DNA of 64,000 nt from Saxidomus purpurata. Its lineage: Eukaryota > Mollusca > Bivalvia > Venerida > Veneridae. Positions within the stretch are counted from its first letter, which is position 1. Every line of letters begins with the position of its first letter. The position numbers and the translations under genes were made by a program. Under the pieces are notes generated by a model that saw nothing but the letters and a program-made list of their open reading frames with translations, was not told the DNA's origin and did not search any database. Shown here in pieces: positions 1 through 12,800 of this stretch. Location of the stretch: assembly GCA_022818135.1 (NCBI GenBank), contig JAFMSR010000007.1:29839566-29903565 (forward strand), given 5' to 3'.

Positions 1-277
1 ACAACTGTTAGCCTTTGCCATAGAACTTCAAGCTTAAGAGGGAGGCACATGATCTACCATGATGAATTTAGTTAGCCTTAGACAGTACATTGTCCTAAGT
101 GCACTTTCTAATGGTACACATTAAATTTTGTAAAACATTCATCAAAAGTCTTGCAGTTCAAAAAAGTCTCAAAATTTATTTTTGGAATATACCAGCTCCA
201 ATGGTACATGATTGGGAAAAAAATGTTTCTGATTATAAATTCTGTTGTTACTGATCTTGAATCATTGAAGTATCTAG

Positions 278-283
278 TTTATT
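278..283 (-). promoter_or_regulatory. Polyadenylation signal AATAAA for TXNDC17
   Basis: On the minus strand an AATAAA lies about 32 nt beyond the TXNDC17 stop codon, implying a very short 3' UTR. Confidence 0.6.
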
Positions 284-314
284 TAAACCCTGTCTGTGTA
301 TACGGACGCTAGTT

Positions 315-3300
315 TCAATCATCTGTGAATAACATTTCTACAAGATCCGATTTGGCACATTGCTCTTCTTCTAATCTTTGAGGCTGAAAGTAGAAAATGA
401 TTTGCCTGAAAGTTCCGATTACAGTCTATATAACATACTGTAAGACAACTCCAGGACAGCCTCACATAGCCTCACTGACCATAGGTCAAAAAGTTGTCAT
501 GTAGGTAATGCTTCATGTAGGTTTTAATTATCAATGCACTGCTGCCACTGCTTTTACCTACTTGTACAAAATAGTCAATATTACTTAAAAACCTAACAAA
601 TGTCTATCAAAATTCAGAAAGGAACACTTCCAAAGAGGCCTTGTCCAAATAGGAGTGTCAGCTGTCACAGAATACTCCCATCAGGGTACAAATCTAAAAA
701 ACTATTCCAATTTTGGCAACTAAAGGGCAATAAAACCTGAGTGATTGTGGCAATTTGACTGGTTATTGAAATTGACCCAGATATTAAGTCAAATTGAATG
801 AGCATTCACAGCAAGTTTAGTAGAGATTGGTAAGGAATCGAGAAGTTAGAGCTCTGGCTGAACTAAATTTGTCCATTGGCAATTAAAGGGCAGTAACTCT
901 GGAATGACTGGGGCGATTTGGCTTGTTATCTAAAGTGGCTCAGATATTATGGCAATAAACATTCACAGCAAGTTTTGCGAAGTTTCGATGGGCATTGTGG
1001 AGGTTACACTGCAGATAACTTTGTCGACACTGCCCACCTCATGTGATCCTATTGTACGGGAAACGAAAAGAGTATAAAAAGTCAACTTTTTAATTATACA
1101 CTGGCATCTTTTTATCTAGAACGTCAAAAAGAGGTAGTTTGGACTTAAGATTTGTCTCCAATACCTGGTACTTTGCAATTCTGAACTATTTTTTAAGGTA
1201 ATACAAGCGGGCTCTGATGGCTCTATACCGCACATTGGAGTACCATTAGCCCCACATGACCCAGTTTTAACTTGACCTAGAGTTGATCAATACCTACAAA
1301 CATTTTGACTAATTATTGTCAAGATAATTGGGTATTAAATGTGGCTTCTAAGCCTTCTAGAATGTTCACAGGGTTTTTCTATGATCTGACCTGGTGACTT
1401 AGTTTTTGACCACATGAGACCCAGTTTTGAACCTGACCTAGAGATCAATTTTCATGTTGATCAAGTATAAAATGTGACTTCTAGAGTGTTCACAAGGTTT
1501 TTCTATGACTTGCCTGGTCTAGTTTTTTTCCTACATGAAGTTTGGAACTTTCCTAGAGATTAATCAACACTACATTCTGACTAAGTTTCAATTAACATTG
1601 GTATTCAATAATTGGGCACAAAATGTGGCTTCTAGTGTCCACAAGCCGTTTCTATGATTTGACTGGGTGACTTTGTTTCTGACCCCAATTGACCAAATTT
1701 CAAGCATGTCCTAGAAAGTATCAAGATAATTGAACATTCTCACCAACTTTCTGGATAAATGTGGGTCAAATGTGGCCTCTAGTGGTTCACAAGGTTTTTC
1801 TATTATTTGTCCTAGTTTTTAAACAAACCTACAGTTGGCCGCGATATCATTTAAACAAACATCCTGACCAGTTTTCATGATGATTGGACTGCAAATGTAG
1901 CCTCTGTAAGTTCACAAGGCAAGAGTGGACAGATGTCCAAATACGCCAGACATCGGGCTATCACAGTAACTCACCTTTGTGCTCAGGTGAGCTAACAAAA
2001 TTAATGATACAAATATTTTTAAAGATTATACACGTATAAGATTAGACAAAGTCCTTTCTGTTACATGGGTGGGCCTTTTTAGAAGTTAGCCTTTCTGATA
2101 CTGCAGCATTTCATGAACATTTGGCACAAAAATATAGCCTATACAATATAATGATTGCATTTGATTTTATATTTTCCTCTTGTTTGTTTTTAGAGATTGA
2201 TATGCTACTTCTGATGAAGTTTGAAAAATTCTGATTGGTATCAGAAATAAAGCAAATGCTTAAAGTGAAGCACATGTGTTCAGACATACTTATAAATAAT
2301 TACAAATTTCACATAATTATACTTCTTAATAAAGGGAACACTAATCTGCAATAACAGTACTAATATGTATTACAGAAGTACACAGAAAAAAGCACCTGTC
2401 CTAGCTTCATCAATGTTGGTACACTCTTCAGCCTGAGGTCAGAATCTGTGCGGAATATGTTATTTTGGTCTTTCCAGCTGAAACCAAAACACAGTTAAAT
2501 AAAGTAAAAAAAACTAAATGATATTAGACACATAGTGATGACATAACATGATCAAAATGACCTCAAATACAGCAGCTACCTGCGGTACTAGATCTATGAG
2601 ATGCAAACAGACTGACCATAGCCAACGTTGGGCGGTTGAAACCACCCCCGGTTTTAACCCGTTAAAACTACCCCGGTCAATAATCCCAGTGGTCAATACT
2701 GGTCGATTTAACTTCTGTGAAAATTATTGGTTGTTTTAATGTAAAATATGCCATTAAAAGTTCAAATAGCTGTAATATACAAATGTTAAGGTCCTTCAAT
2801 ATCTGACCTGGAAACAACAGACTACAAAATGGGTCTCTTGTAAAGTATTGACCCTAGAATCAGCAGGACAGCTACATGTAGCTGCAACTTGCAAGACAGA
2901 TCCCTTAAAAATTGACCTTCAGTAGAATCAACTAGGTCATCTAGTTGCAGGGTAAGTTCCTGAGACCTGTATTGGCCCTATAGTATTCTGTTCTTCAATA
3001 AAAAGGATGTTGATTTTTATGTAAATTAAATGATGTATCTATACAAGAAAGCAGAGTTAACTTTAAAAGTTATTTCAATTTGGAAGTTAATGAAATTAAA
3101 AGGGGCACTTACAATGATCTATCACCAACACCACAATGAATGTACACAGCATCAGCTGGAAGTTTTGACAAGCTTGCTTCAATCACTGGGTCAGCTGCTC
3201 AGGAGAATAAAAAAGTTTGATTTTAAACAACTATTTACAGTTATAAAAAATTATACTACATTTTACTTGAGACAGCAAGGCTTTCCAATTTAGCAATTTA

Positions 3301-4327
3301 ATTATTATACACTTTGAAAAATACTGTCATCATTGCATTGTTTTTCACTTTAAGCTTTCAGCTTGGCAGAATAAAGCGGAAATTAGCCTTATTTGTTTGG
3401 TTCATGGTTGTCAAACCTCCAACCAAGATTCCACTTCAAATTCATATATATGATATAAAGACTCTACCAAAAATAATCAAGTATTTCATACAATTATGTT
3501 TATGGTGAACAAAAAAACATGGACATTAATTGTTTTTACATCAAGCATACAATTGTGTAGACTATTAGCCCAACAAATTGTGCGCCAGGGCTTTTTGATA
3601 TTTACGACGGCCGCCCTTCTGTAAAGACAGACATCTATATAATATCAGTTTGTAAAATCGGTCGGTCTTGCAGTCGAAATATTGAGGCTATGTAGACTAT
3701 ATGATCAGCTCTCAGTTTACCAAGTTTTTTTATCTGTTTTATATTTACGGGACGAAAGCACCCATCCAAATACTATCTCGCTGGCTTCAATGTTGTATAA
3801 ATTTAGAATTCATTAATCTTTGAAGCCAGCGAGATAGTTTTTAGATGGTTGCTTTCTTCTAAGGTTTGAAAACTATAAAAAATATAAGATAAAAAAATGA
3901 TCGAACCGGAGAGCCAAATGAATTAGACTTAAAAACATCAAATTAATTAACTGATTAATTATGCCTAGACTTCTAGACTACTAACAACTAAAGCACTTTT
4001 ATGATTGAACCTTCAATCAAATTTGATTTGGTGCTTTTCATACACTTGTGAATTCAACCTAGTCACGTCATCAATATTCTATACGCACTTAAAGGATTAT
4101 TAATGTCTAAAGTGTGGGACACACACATTCTACTTTCACTTTCGTTTAGGTTATGTCAGGAGTATCCTCCCTTTCTATGATTTCATACCGGCTACACAGT
4201 CAGGACACCAGCTGTTTCCATCCGCATCAACGGAACCGGAAAACAAAGCAAACACGGTTTTCCCTTCATTCTCTTCCACAGCTGTTTTAAATGCAGAGTG
4301 TCCTTCGACATGCAATATTTTAGCCAT
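315..4327 (-). CDS. TXNDC17: Thioredoxin domain-containing protein 17 (TRP14), complete, 4 exons
   Basis: Exons by my reading: 4189-4327, 3113-3194, 2396-2477 and 315-383. All introns are GT..AG and the phases agree, giving 123 residues, the same length as I recall for the vertebrate protein. The family is a cytosolic disulfide reductase fed by thioredoxin reductase, acting on small disulfides such as cystine. The redox motif WCPDC lies at residues 40-44 (exon 1). Exon 3 encodes a FWKDQNN..FR stretch followed by SVPTLMKLG, containing the cis-proline loop. Exon 4 encodes QRLEEEQC and ends in LVEMLFTDD, the family's typical tail. The start is the first ATG of the exon, a few bases downstream of a purine-rich leader. 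Intron 1 holds a hairpin element (3754-3856); intron 3 holds tandem repeats (700-2000). Identification is very secure from family resemblance; expression is not shown. Confidence 0.95.
700..1020. repeat. Two tandem ~160 bp repeat units in TXNDC17 intron 3
   Basis: Two diverged copies start near 718 and 880. Both contain the series 'ggcaa(c/t)taaagggca', a 'cagatatta' stretch and 'cattcacagcaagttt'. This is dispersed-repeat sequence with no coding signal. It is intronic with respect to the minus-strand TXNDC17 gene. Confidence 0.6.
1200..2000. repeat. Degenerate tandem repeat block, ~5 units, in TXNDC17 intron 3
   Basis: It opens with 'gggctctgatggctctatac' and ends with 'ctcaggtgagctaaca'. 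In between, units of roughly 130-170 bp repeat 'acctagag..gatcaa', 'aaatgtggcttctag' and 'cacaaggtttttctatga'. A related opening ('gggccatgatggccctatat') appears at 23092, so this is one member of a dispersed family. Confidence 0.6.
3754..3856. repeat. Hairpin (inverted-repeat) element in TXNDC17 intron 1
   Basis: Arms 3754-3790 and 3820-3856 (37 bp each) are reverse complements with about four mismatches, separated by a 29 bp AT-rich loop. The core 'actatctcgctggcttcaa' is perfectly paired. It resembles a compact foldback/MITE-type insertion; no coding capacity. Confidence 0.75.
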
Positions 4328-4619
4328 TTTGCCGGATGTTTGAAACGCCTCCCTAAGAAAACGTACGATTTAATTGCAACTCAAAGTTACCATATTACGA
4401 CAAAGTATACAAATTGGAAGGACCCGGTTATTTGTTCGTTAAATATTACTTGATTTAATCACAGGCTGATTTGTCTTGCCTTTTTAACTACATAATTGTC
4501 ATGTGATATTTTTTTATTCAAAATCAGAAGGGGAGAAATTCAAAAAATGGTCATTGTCTACTGTAACAAACTCGTAAATATGTGAAAATTTAACTGAGAG
4601 ATACAACATGTGCATATAT

Positions 4620-4657
4620 CACGGACCTATATACACATATATGTATATAGGTCCGTG
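4620..4657. repeat. Perfect 15 bp palindromic hairpin
   Basis: Arms CACGGACCTATATAC (4620-4634) and its exact reverse complement (4643-4657) flank an 8 nt AT loop. It lies upstream (minus-strand sense) of TXNDC17. A shorter version of the same palindrome is at 15657-15678, so it belongs to a repeated element. Confidence 0.8.
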
Positions 4658-5257
4658 TTAGTATGTAATGACACTTCTATAGAGTATTTCTGGTAAAACA
4701 CAGCCCGACAGCTAAATAAAAAATACTTGAAAGAAAACAAAGATAACTGTAATTAATATACATGAAATATTACAGGTGTCATTTGAGAAAGATTTATGCA
4801 TTACTTTTGACCGTAATACGAATTAACGTGAACACTTTCGGTCCAAAATTAAGAAAGCCACCATGAACCCTGGATTAATACGTAACCAGCTTTTAAGTAA
4901 GAAGTGATCATAATTGAAGTGATTGATCAGTCACGCAGTGTACAGTGTGTGAATAGTGATACATTACTATGAAATGTAAGTACATACTGATCTGATATAT
5001 ATGTGTGAAAATATTGAAGAAATTACAATGCTAAACAGCGAAAACATCATCGAAAAAGGCCAAAGAAACCACTTGAAGCACATCACGGGTCTACTACACG
5101 TACACCTACAGACCATTTAAATCCAGCAGCAGGGATAAATGGCTGTTTTTTAGACTGCCTTGTTATAAATATTTGTAACAATGTAATATACTTTGCATTT
5201 GAGCTGAAAATGTCTGTACTAACTTAGAGTTCCTATGTTTTTTTATACTTATTATAC

Positions 5258-5293
<36 letters not shown>
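5258..5293. repeat. (TTA)n microsatellite, about 12 units
   Basis: An uninterrupted run of the TTA trinucleotide. Confidence 0.95.
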
Positions 5294-5295
<2 letters not shown>

Positions 5296-5991
5296 ATTTC
5301 TCTCTTTATATATTTAATTTAGTTTGATTTATTTGCCCTTCGCTCTAGATAAATTTGGTTTGTATAATTTTGGTGTCGTCTTAATGACGATATTGTTTTT
5401 CTGTAGCATGCGTTGAAGTTGATTTAAGATATGTAATACATGTAAGTTACTTGCTTGAAATGTGCTTCGTTTACAGCTGTCTTACTTTTGTTATTCTTTT
5501 ACATATATGTTTATCTTCAAATAATTCATTAGCTTAAATGTTTCTTTTCTTTAAATATGATGTCCGGCGGTAAATAAAATTTCTTGTATTTTGTTTTACC
5601 TTCAATTAAAGCTGTACTATATAGGCCTATTATATGTCCTACGAAGAAAGAGGGGGACATTAACAACCTATAGGGCTGTTGGAGAACGTCAACCCCTTTA
5701 ATTACACGATTATCTATCATTTGGCAATATATATTTGGATTGTGCGTTGGGATGCAATTCAAAAGATTTCCTGAGCAATGTAAAAGTGTTTGTTTTAATT
5801 ACTAACGGCTGCAACTAACAAAAGGATACTATCGTCTGTGAAAAAGAAAATTCGATAACTGATGTGGCAATTTTAAATTGAAAATGATACTTGTTATCGA
5901 CGAATACATTATATGGTTCATACTCTTAATTTATGTTAAAGATAATAACAAAATTTCTTTAGCAGGAAACAGGTTCAGCTCGTTGGTCCGG

Positions 5992-7247
5992 TCAAAAAGT
6001 GTGCATGCAGTGTCCAAGTCGCACAAACGGGGGATTGGCCGACTCTTTTTCACTGGGATATAAAAATTATGATCATTGTTATAGTAAACGATCTAGAAAA
6101 GAACAGTCACTTACTAATTATAAGCAAACGGTTTCCTCTGTAATGATGTCCATTTAATCCCGATGCTTACCACCTTCTGATCATAAAAATTATAATATAC
6201 ATGCAACTGCTGATGCTTTCTTGCCCCTTCCGGACCAAATGTTGAGACACAAATCAATAATGCTGATCTATGGTTCTGTACTTCAGGGGAAAATCTGACA
6301 TGTGGCTGATCATTTTAGCAGTTTTTATGAAGTATTGATGAATATTTAACTTTTATCATTTTTTTCGTGCTTCTTTCTCGGAAATATAATACAAGAAGGG
6401 TCATGATGCTGCAACCACAAACCTGTCATGTTTACTAGGTGTTAACATTTCTTCGCTAATTTCGAAGAGTGTCACATATCTGAGAAATATTTTCAAAAAC
6501 TGACCAATGGCTAGATCTCTTTTAAGATTACTATACATATCAGCCATACGCTCTAGCAGACGGATGTTTCTACAAATAAACATATCTTTAACAAGATACA
6601 TATGTATTTGCTTGGTGGAGGGTCATATAAAGTAATTCCTGTGAAATGATTTCAAAACGTGACTAGGGTTTTTCAGTCAAGATTTTTTATTTTACTGTAA
6701 AGAGGAAGGAAAACTCGCTAGGGACCATTTTTTAAGGATTAATGTTACTAGATGGACCCCTGTCACCATGTTTTGGTAAAGCAACACACTTGCGTGGCAA
6801 ATTTAGACTCATTGGGCTTCATTTGAACAAACGTGGTAGAGGTGCTACACACCAAATATCTATGGGCTTTCGGGAAATTCGAGTTTTTCTTTTTAAGTAA
6901 AACTCTAGTTATGGCAATCATAGTTCTGTCTAGAATGGAGTTCTTTCAACAACTTTGAGAGACGACCATCCATTGAAAATCCATACCAAGTTGCATAGTA
7001 TATAAGTTGTTGTCTTAATGTGTTACCTTCGGAAAATAAAGATATTGTTGTTCCACCAAGCTGCCATATGTATCAGACGAGATGTAGGTTGAAACAACTT
7101 GTGGACGGACTTACATATGTTTGACGAACGCCGAGTAGATGTGCTCATAATCTGGATATTTCCCAGATATAGCCCGTGAAATGCAACACATTTCAGATTC
7201 GATCCAGACACGAGTGACATCTGCTTTAAGAAAGGACTCCAGATCAA
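5992..7247 (-). CDS. Exons of an unrecognised protein-coding gene (5' end not found)
   Basis: Exon 7115-7247 (acceptor 'atcacag', donor 'gtaagt') and exon 6423-6569 (acceptor 'tatttgtag', donor 'gtttgt') join in phase. They give an open reading through residues such as VTRVWIESEMCC, KYPDYEHIYSAFVKH and RLLERMADMYSNLKRDL. A possible last exon, 5992-6052, joins in phase and ends in TGA after a further 20 residues; an ATTAAA lies beyond it. The sequence is helix-like and soluble, without signal peptide or membrane segment. The first visible exon needs a phase-1 donor upstream that I could not locate between 7250 and 9000. I do not recognise the family. A frame in 5992-6052 starting ..SRPIPRLCDLD is also open, so the 3' end is uncertain. 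It is transcribed in the same direction as TXNDC17 and the rhodanese gene. Confidence 0.45.
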
Positions 7248-8039
7248 CTGTGATTTAAACCTGGTCATCGACTGTATTTGACAAAAGAAGGCTCGTGCAC
7301 TGTCAATGGTTACTTGGTTAGCTGACAAATCAACGGAGAACTAGCTTTTCTCTTTATTACAAAAATAACACATTAATTTATACGGTATAACAAAATAAGG
7401 AATGATTGTAAAATGACTGAATGAAATCATGAATACAACAGCCACATTCAACCAGCTTTGTTGTTTCAAATTTAAGAAAACAAAGAAAAATGTAAAATCT
7501 TACATCACCAATTGTTATAAAATATGAATGCGTGTTTATTTACTGAATTTGTCGAAATATTCGCTCAGTATGAGGTCTTTTTTTCATATCCAATAAATAA
7601 CTATATACTTCCTATATTTCAAACACTTCAACCAAACTATGTGTGGGCACTACATTTATAGCTACGGGATGTTTGATTAGAACAAGTTGAGACACCTTAA
7701 CGTTTTTGTAGACTAAAGTAGCTGTTCTGAATTCAAAGCACATCTTCCTTTTTGTAAAAACTATCACTACTGAAGGTGATGAATACCCCTTGAACATCCC
7801 ACTGACACAGTATTTAAAATCATGTAAATTGGTGCTTTGAATATTGCCTGCAGGGCTTAAGGTTTGAATATAATTAAATGACCAGCGGGTTTCGAGATTA
7901 AAAGCAACAAGACTTACATTCCTTACGATCTAGTGACCAGAAACATGGACAATGCACAACTAGGCATGGTATCACTTGTATGAAGTATCATAAATTCGAC
8001 AGGATTAGATTTAGTAACAGTTCAAAATTTTACATGGCC

Positions 8040-8720
8040 CCTTTACCTTGGTATAACCTAAAACCAGGTGGAAGTATCATTAAAATCTGACCAAGTCTTA
8101 ATTTAAGATATCACAATTTTTATCCCGAGCCCCGTGACCTGACCTGACCTAGAGACCCGAAACCTGGACATGCACAACTAGGATTTTACTTATCACTTCT
8201 GTGAATAAAATAAAATTCCGACCAGGATTTTGAGATTTAGTCACAAACAAAATTTTACAATCCTGAGCCCCTGACCTACAACCTAGAGACCAAACCTGGA
8301 CCATGCACAAGTAGGCATGTACTTATCAGTTCTGTGAATTATCATTTCTCCAGGGTTTTGGAGATTTAGCATCCACAAGATTTTACTATCCTCCCCTGTG
8401 ACCTTGACCTTTGCCCTAGAGACCCGAAACATGGCCTTGCACAACTATACATTGTACTTAACGTGTAATATCATTAAATCACTAGGGGTATTGTCTAGTT
8501 CACAAATTTTACTATCCCGAGCCCCTGTGACCTTGACCTTTTAGGTAGGGACGAACATGGTTGCACACACAATACATTGTACTTGTCACTTGTGCTGAAG
8601 TATCATTAAATTCTGACCAAGGGTTATTTTCCACAAGATTCAGTCTACAAACGCAGACAGACAGTAACAGACACGGACGGACAAGCTGAATGCAGTATAG
8701 CCCCCTAACAGGGTTCCAGG
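8040..8720. repeat. Degenerate tandem repeats, ~120 bp units
   Basis: Four or five diverged units share 'gaccttgacctt/ctagagacc', 'tgcacaactag' and 'gtacttatcact..gtgaa'. The block ends in a 'cagacagacagtaacagaca' type stretch and 'agccccctaacagggttcc'. This is typical of dispersed mollusc repeats; no coding content is supported. Confidence 0.6.
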
Positions 8721-9035
8721 GTACAATAATAAATAAATTGTGAGGTACCGTCGGATGTTTAAATGTCTCTGTGTGGGAAGTATAGACACATTTGAGACGA
8801 CAAAACATATAATAAATAAACATAGTACATGTATGATTAACAGTATAAAGTTTATTAACAGTTCAAAATAATAGTTTACTGGTATAATGAAATAGAATAT
8901 ATCAAGAGACCAATCTATTAACAGATCACAGTTTGGCGGTCCCTTGGGTGGTCTATTAATACAATTTCGACGGCAATTCAAAATTTTTCAATCAAATAAA
9001 ACCGCACATTAAAAGGCACAAACAAAATCAATAAA

Positions 9036-9575
9036 CAAACTAGAGCTGTCCCTTACAAGTGACACATGCCCCAAAAAGAGGTGTCTCACAATCTGTCCCC
9101 TCTCCATGTTTTAAACAATTGTGCCAAGTTATTTTAAAATCAATCAATGCATGACAGAATAACCATGCGTACAATATTCCGTTACTTTTGAACTTTATGT
9201 GCGACATTGACCTTTGAGGTAGGGACGTGGGTCTTTCAGACAACACGTCGACTTGATGTGTTGAACATTTGTGCCAAGTTATTTTAAAATCCTTCAATGC
9301 ATGACCAAGTTACAGTCCGGAATCGATTGCGTGCATATATACAGGATTCCATTATCCTCAAACTGTAAGTGTGTCCTTGATCTTTGAAGTAAGGACTTGG
9401 GTCTTGCACGCGACACATCGTTTTGATATGCAGAACATGATTGTGTGCAAAGTTATTTCAAAATCCTTCAATGCATGACAAAGTTACAGCCTGGACACGA
9501 AAAAATGTAAGGGCGGACGTACAGACGGACAGACGATGCGATTTTAATATGCCACCCTTCGGGGGTATAAAAAGT
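9036..9575. repeat. Tandem-unit repeat element, short copy (family shared with 53434-54640)
   Basis: It begins 'aaactagagctgtcccttac' and ends 'gcgattttaatatgccaccc', followed by 'ttcggggg'. About two and a half internal units carry 'gaccttgatctttgaagtaag'-like, 'aagttattttaaaatc' and 'caatgcatgacaaagttaca' blocks. Both ends match those of the longer copy at 53.4-54.6 kb, so this is the same element with fewer units. Confidence 0.85.
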
Positions 9576-9800
9576 TGATTTCAAACTCTGCAATGAAATA
9601 CCATGGCAGGGGACATCTATTTATGAATGAAAGAGAAATAGCAAAACATCCAAAGCACATGTCACATTATTTTCTGTCATGGGAAAGTATAAATTCACAA
9701 CTACATGAATACTGGAAACCATGCAGTCGCAGTTTTCATGTTCTCAAAATCCCTGATCATTTAAAACGTGCATTTCCTACATACGTAAATAAATTCACAA

Positions 9801-12800
9801 TTATAAACTAGCGTCTATATTCGTCTTTCTCAGTTCCTTCCTTAAAAGTTTACCAAAGACAGCATTATAAGGATGTGCATAAATTGTTCTTCTGTCCTTA
9901 GTGTCTACCATATGTCTATTTTCATTGGCCCACTTAAAAATACTTCCTTCAAGATTGTACACTTTTACAGCGTCTTTGGTTGCAGTACCTGAAATATAAG
10001 TTTTCACAATTTATGTTCACTTCCTAAGCTGATTTCAATTTGAAATTAATTTCAGCAATATGTACAAATTTAACCACAAACCCGAATCACAAATAGAAAA
10101 TAAACGTGACAGCAGTACTAAGAAAACTATGAAACTCGCAACTGGTCAGTATCTTGTCGAATTGTGCGATCTTCACCACTTCGTGAAGCCATGCAGAGCA
10201 TGTTTGATGACATTCCACGTACTTGTTCTAATAGTAAGACATAAAAAATCTTTTCTGTTTTTTTAGTAGTCCATGTGTGTAATGAACTGGAACCATTTCC
10301 TGTGATTTTAAATGGGTCAATGCTAGGATGCTGCACAGCAAGTTTGGTGACATTCCAAGTATTGCATCATACATACCAATCAAGCACAGCTAAAAACTTG
10401 AAGAGAAAGCAATCTATTATTAGAAAACATTTTCTTTAACATCCAGGAATCAGAAATTGTTTACTCTTTGATAACATTGATTAAGGGTAGCAAAATTTGA
10501 TCTTCTAATCTAACATGATTCGACTTATCTTTCAGCTAAACCAACAAAGATCATTTGTAAACAAAGCATAAACGACTGTTTGTCATACTTATGTTCAGTT
10601 ATAAGCAACTCGGGCCTATGTCCTTTGTGCTTAAAGTATTACACATCAGAACTCAATAGCGTTGTTAGACAATTAACAAATATACTTAGTACAATAATCA
10701 TGATCATATCTCACCTGATTGTTTCATGTGCTCTGAAATTTTCTGTGCTACCATTGAGGACCTATAACCCACAGAGCAGTAACACACTACAGTTATATTA
10801 CCATCTGAAACAATTTATAGCAAGTGTCTTACATTAAAAAGTTTTTTATGTAGTTATTTCATAATACTTTTTCAAATACAAAGTTACACAAGTAAGCCGG
10901 TCTCATAAAGCTCATGTGTTTTTGTTGCATTATGCTATGATATCTCTCTCAGAAATCACACTTACTTGAGGACAGATTATGTCTTTTGATTGCAGCAATT
11001 TGCTCCTCTGTATTTGATATATGTTTATGATCATTAAGATTCTAAGGCAGAATGTAACATTCTAGTGAATCAGCACGAATGTTAGCAGTTCTAGGATGAC
11101 ACTGGGTCTATCACCCCCCCCACCCCACCGTGATGTGAAGGACAGCAAAACCATTAAAATAATACAACTCCATGGATTTTTATTGATTGTCATCTGTTTT
11201 ACTGAAATTGCTATGTTTCACTAGGAGGTGCTCTATAAGTTCATCCAAAATGAAGTACATGGTATTCAATGTTAATTAAGTTCTATGATGTTTAGTAAAG
11301 AATTTTCAGAGATGAGTAAACTTTTTTTTTTACATTTTATGACCTTAGGGTAGAATTATAGCAAAATCTAGCTCAGACAGTAGTTTTGAAACATGCAAAA
11401 CAATTTCAAGTCACGGTCCCATACCTGGATTGATGGATGGATAAATGGACAATGCAAAAATATCCATCCACTTTTAGTTGGGACAAAAAAAACAACATAT
11501 GTACCTCAATGGAGATATTACACCAAACTTGAAACACAATCCAATTAAAAGTTACCTACTCGGTAAATATATTTTTTTACCTGACTTGTAATCAAGTTCC
11601 CTAAAAATGAGATTCTACAAAAATCTTAACTTAGGATAAATTTGCTACAACAATAGAGCCTAAATATTTGACACAGCATTTTTTTATAAACCATTTATTT
11701 CTAGGATCATGGGTTATCCACAAGGCAGTTTTAAAGTGATATCACCAAGTGACCATCAAAATAAAAAAAAGATGTTATCAAAGAATTTCACCCTTATAAA
11801 GAAAGACAAAACAATTATTCATGGTTTTTCACGACCTGTATATAGGAATAAAACTCCTTTAATCCAAGTTAATGTTTCAAATGAAAGTTAATCCAATTTG
11901 TTTGATACAATTTAATTTCAATCCTTCAATAAGAAAAGTAATATAATTTAATAGTACTTATTTCATATATGTTTCAAAGCATTTCTTGTGAGTTTCAGCA
12001 TCTCTGTTGACCAAGTTGCAATATGGCAATTCTGAACAGTGATTTAACTTTCACATTTATGTCAATTATTATCAATGTATTTTCAATCATCCGGACCTTT
12101 ATGAGGGCAAAATAGGCATGTATCAAAGTGACAAACCTGGTGACTGTAACTCGGGTATATTTGAAACAAGATGGTCAGGTTTAGCTTCATAATCGACCCT
12201 TCTTGCTCCAGGTATGTGTCCTACATTGTATTCTTCAGTTGGTCTTGAATCCTGAAAAAAAGATTACACAGTTGAATTGAATTATTTCAGATTTTCAGCC
12301 ACAAGTTGACTTTTAATTTTGGAATTCTAATACATTTGTGAGCTTCCTTTTTTAGATTGATTGCAGGACAAGAAATAAACATAGCATTTTTAATTTATCC
12401 CAAGGTGTTTTATATTGTAACAGTGTTTCCTGGCTTTAACAAAGCTGTTTGATGAACATTGGTACCAAATGTTTTCAAAATCCTTTAGTAAATTTTGGCT
12501 TTTCTCTTTGATAAATTAACCTTTGGCATAGATGGCTGCTAGCTGTCTTCTACACATCCACATGTAGTACAGAAAAATTGTACAAAACAATTTATAGCGA
12601 CTGCACTCCAAATTCTTAGTATATTTTAATTTTTTGGTAAATCAATATATATTCAATTTGTCAGCATCAAGATTATTTTCTTTGTGTAAGAGCTAAAAAT
12701 AAAGGTAGAAAAAAATATTTACCCGGGCTAGGTTTTGAACTCGGATCTTTGACTGCTTACAAAAACTTTTACATCGTGAATTATTAAAATAAGAGTCAGC

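Larger units (their letters stand above)
4328..5991. other. Intergenic stretch between TXNDC17 and the unidentified minus-strand gene
   Basis: The part next to 4328 should contain the TXNDC17 5' UTR and promoter, but I see no clear core element. Otherwise the stretch holds the 4620 palindrome and a (TTA)12 microsatellite. Short ORFs here look random. Confidence 0.4.
7248..9800. other. Stretch between unidentified gene and rhodanese gene, mostly repeats
   Basis: 7250-8030 shows no gene I can support, although the missing upstream exon(s) of the 6-7.2 kb gene may be here. The rest is the two repeat blocks listed separately (8040-8720 and 9036-9575). Confidence 0.4.

Noticed and set aside
7023..7328. 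101-codon minus-strand ORF
   Set aside because: A different frame over the same bases has matching splice sites and joins in phase to the next exon; the long ORF gives an implausible peptide.
12715..12800. B-box-like sequence on the minus strand ('gagttcaaaacct')
   Set aside because: The A box and stem pairing are not convincing; too degraded to call a tRNA or SINE.
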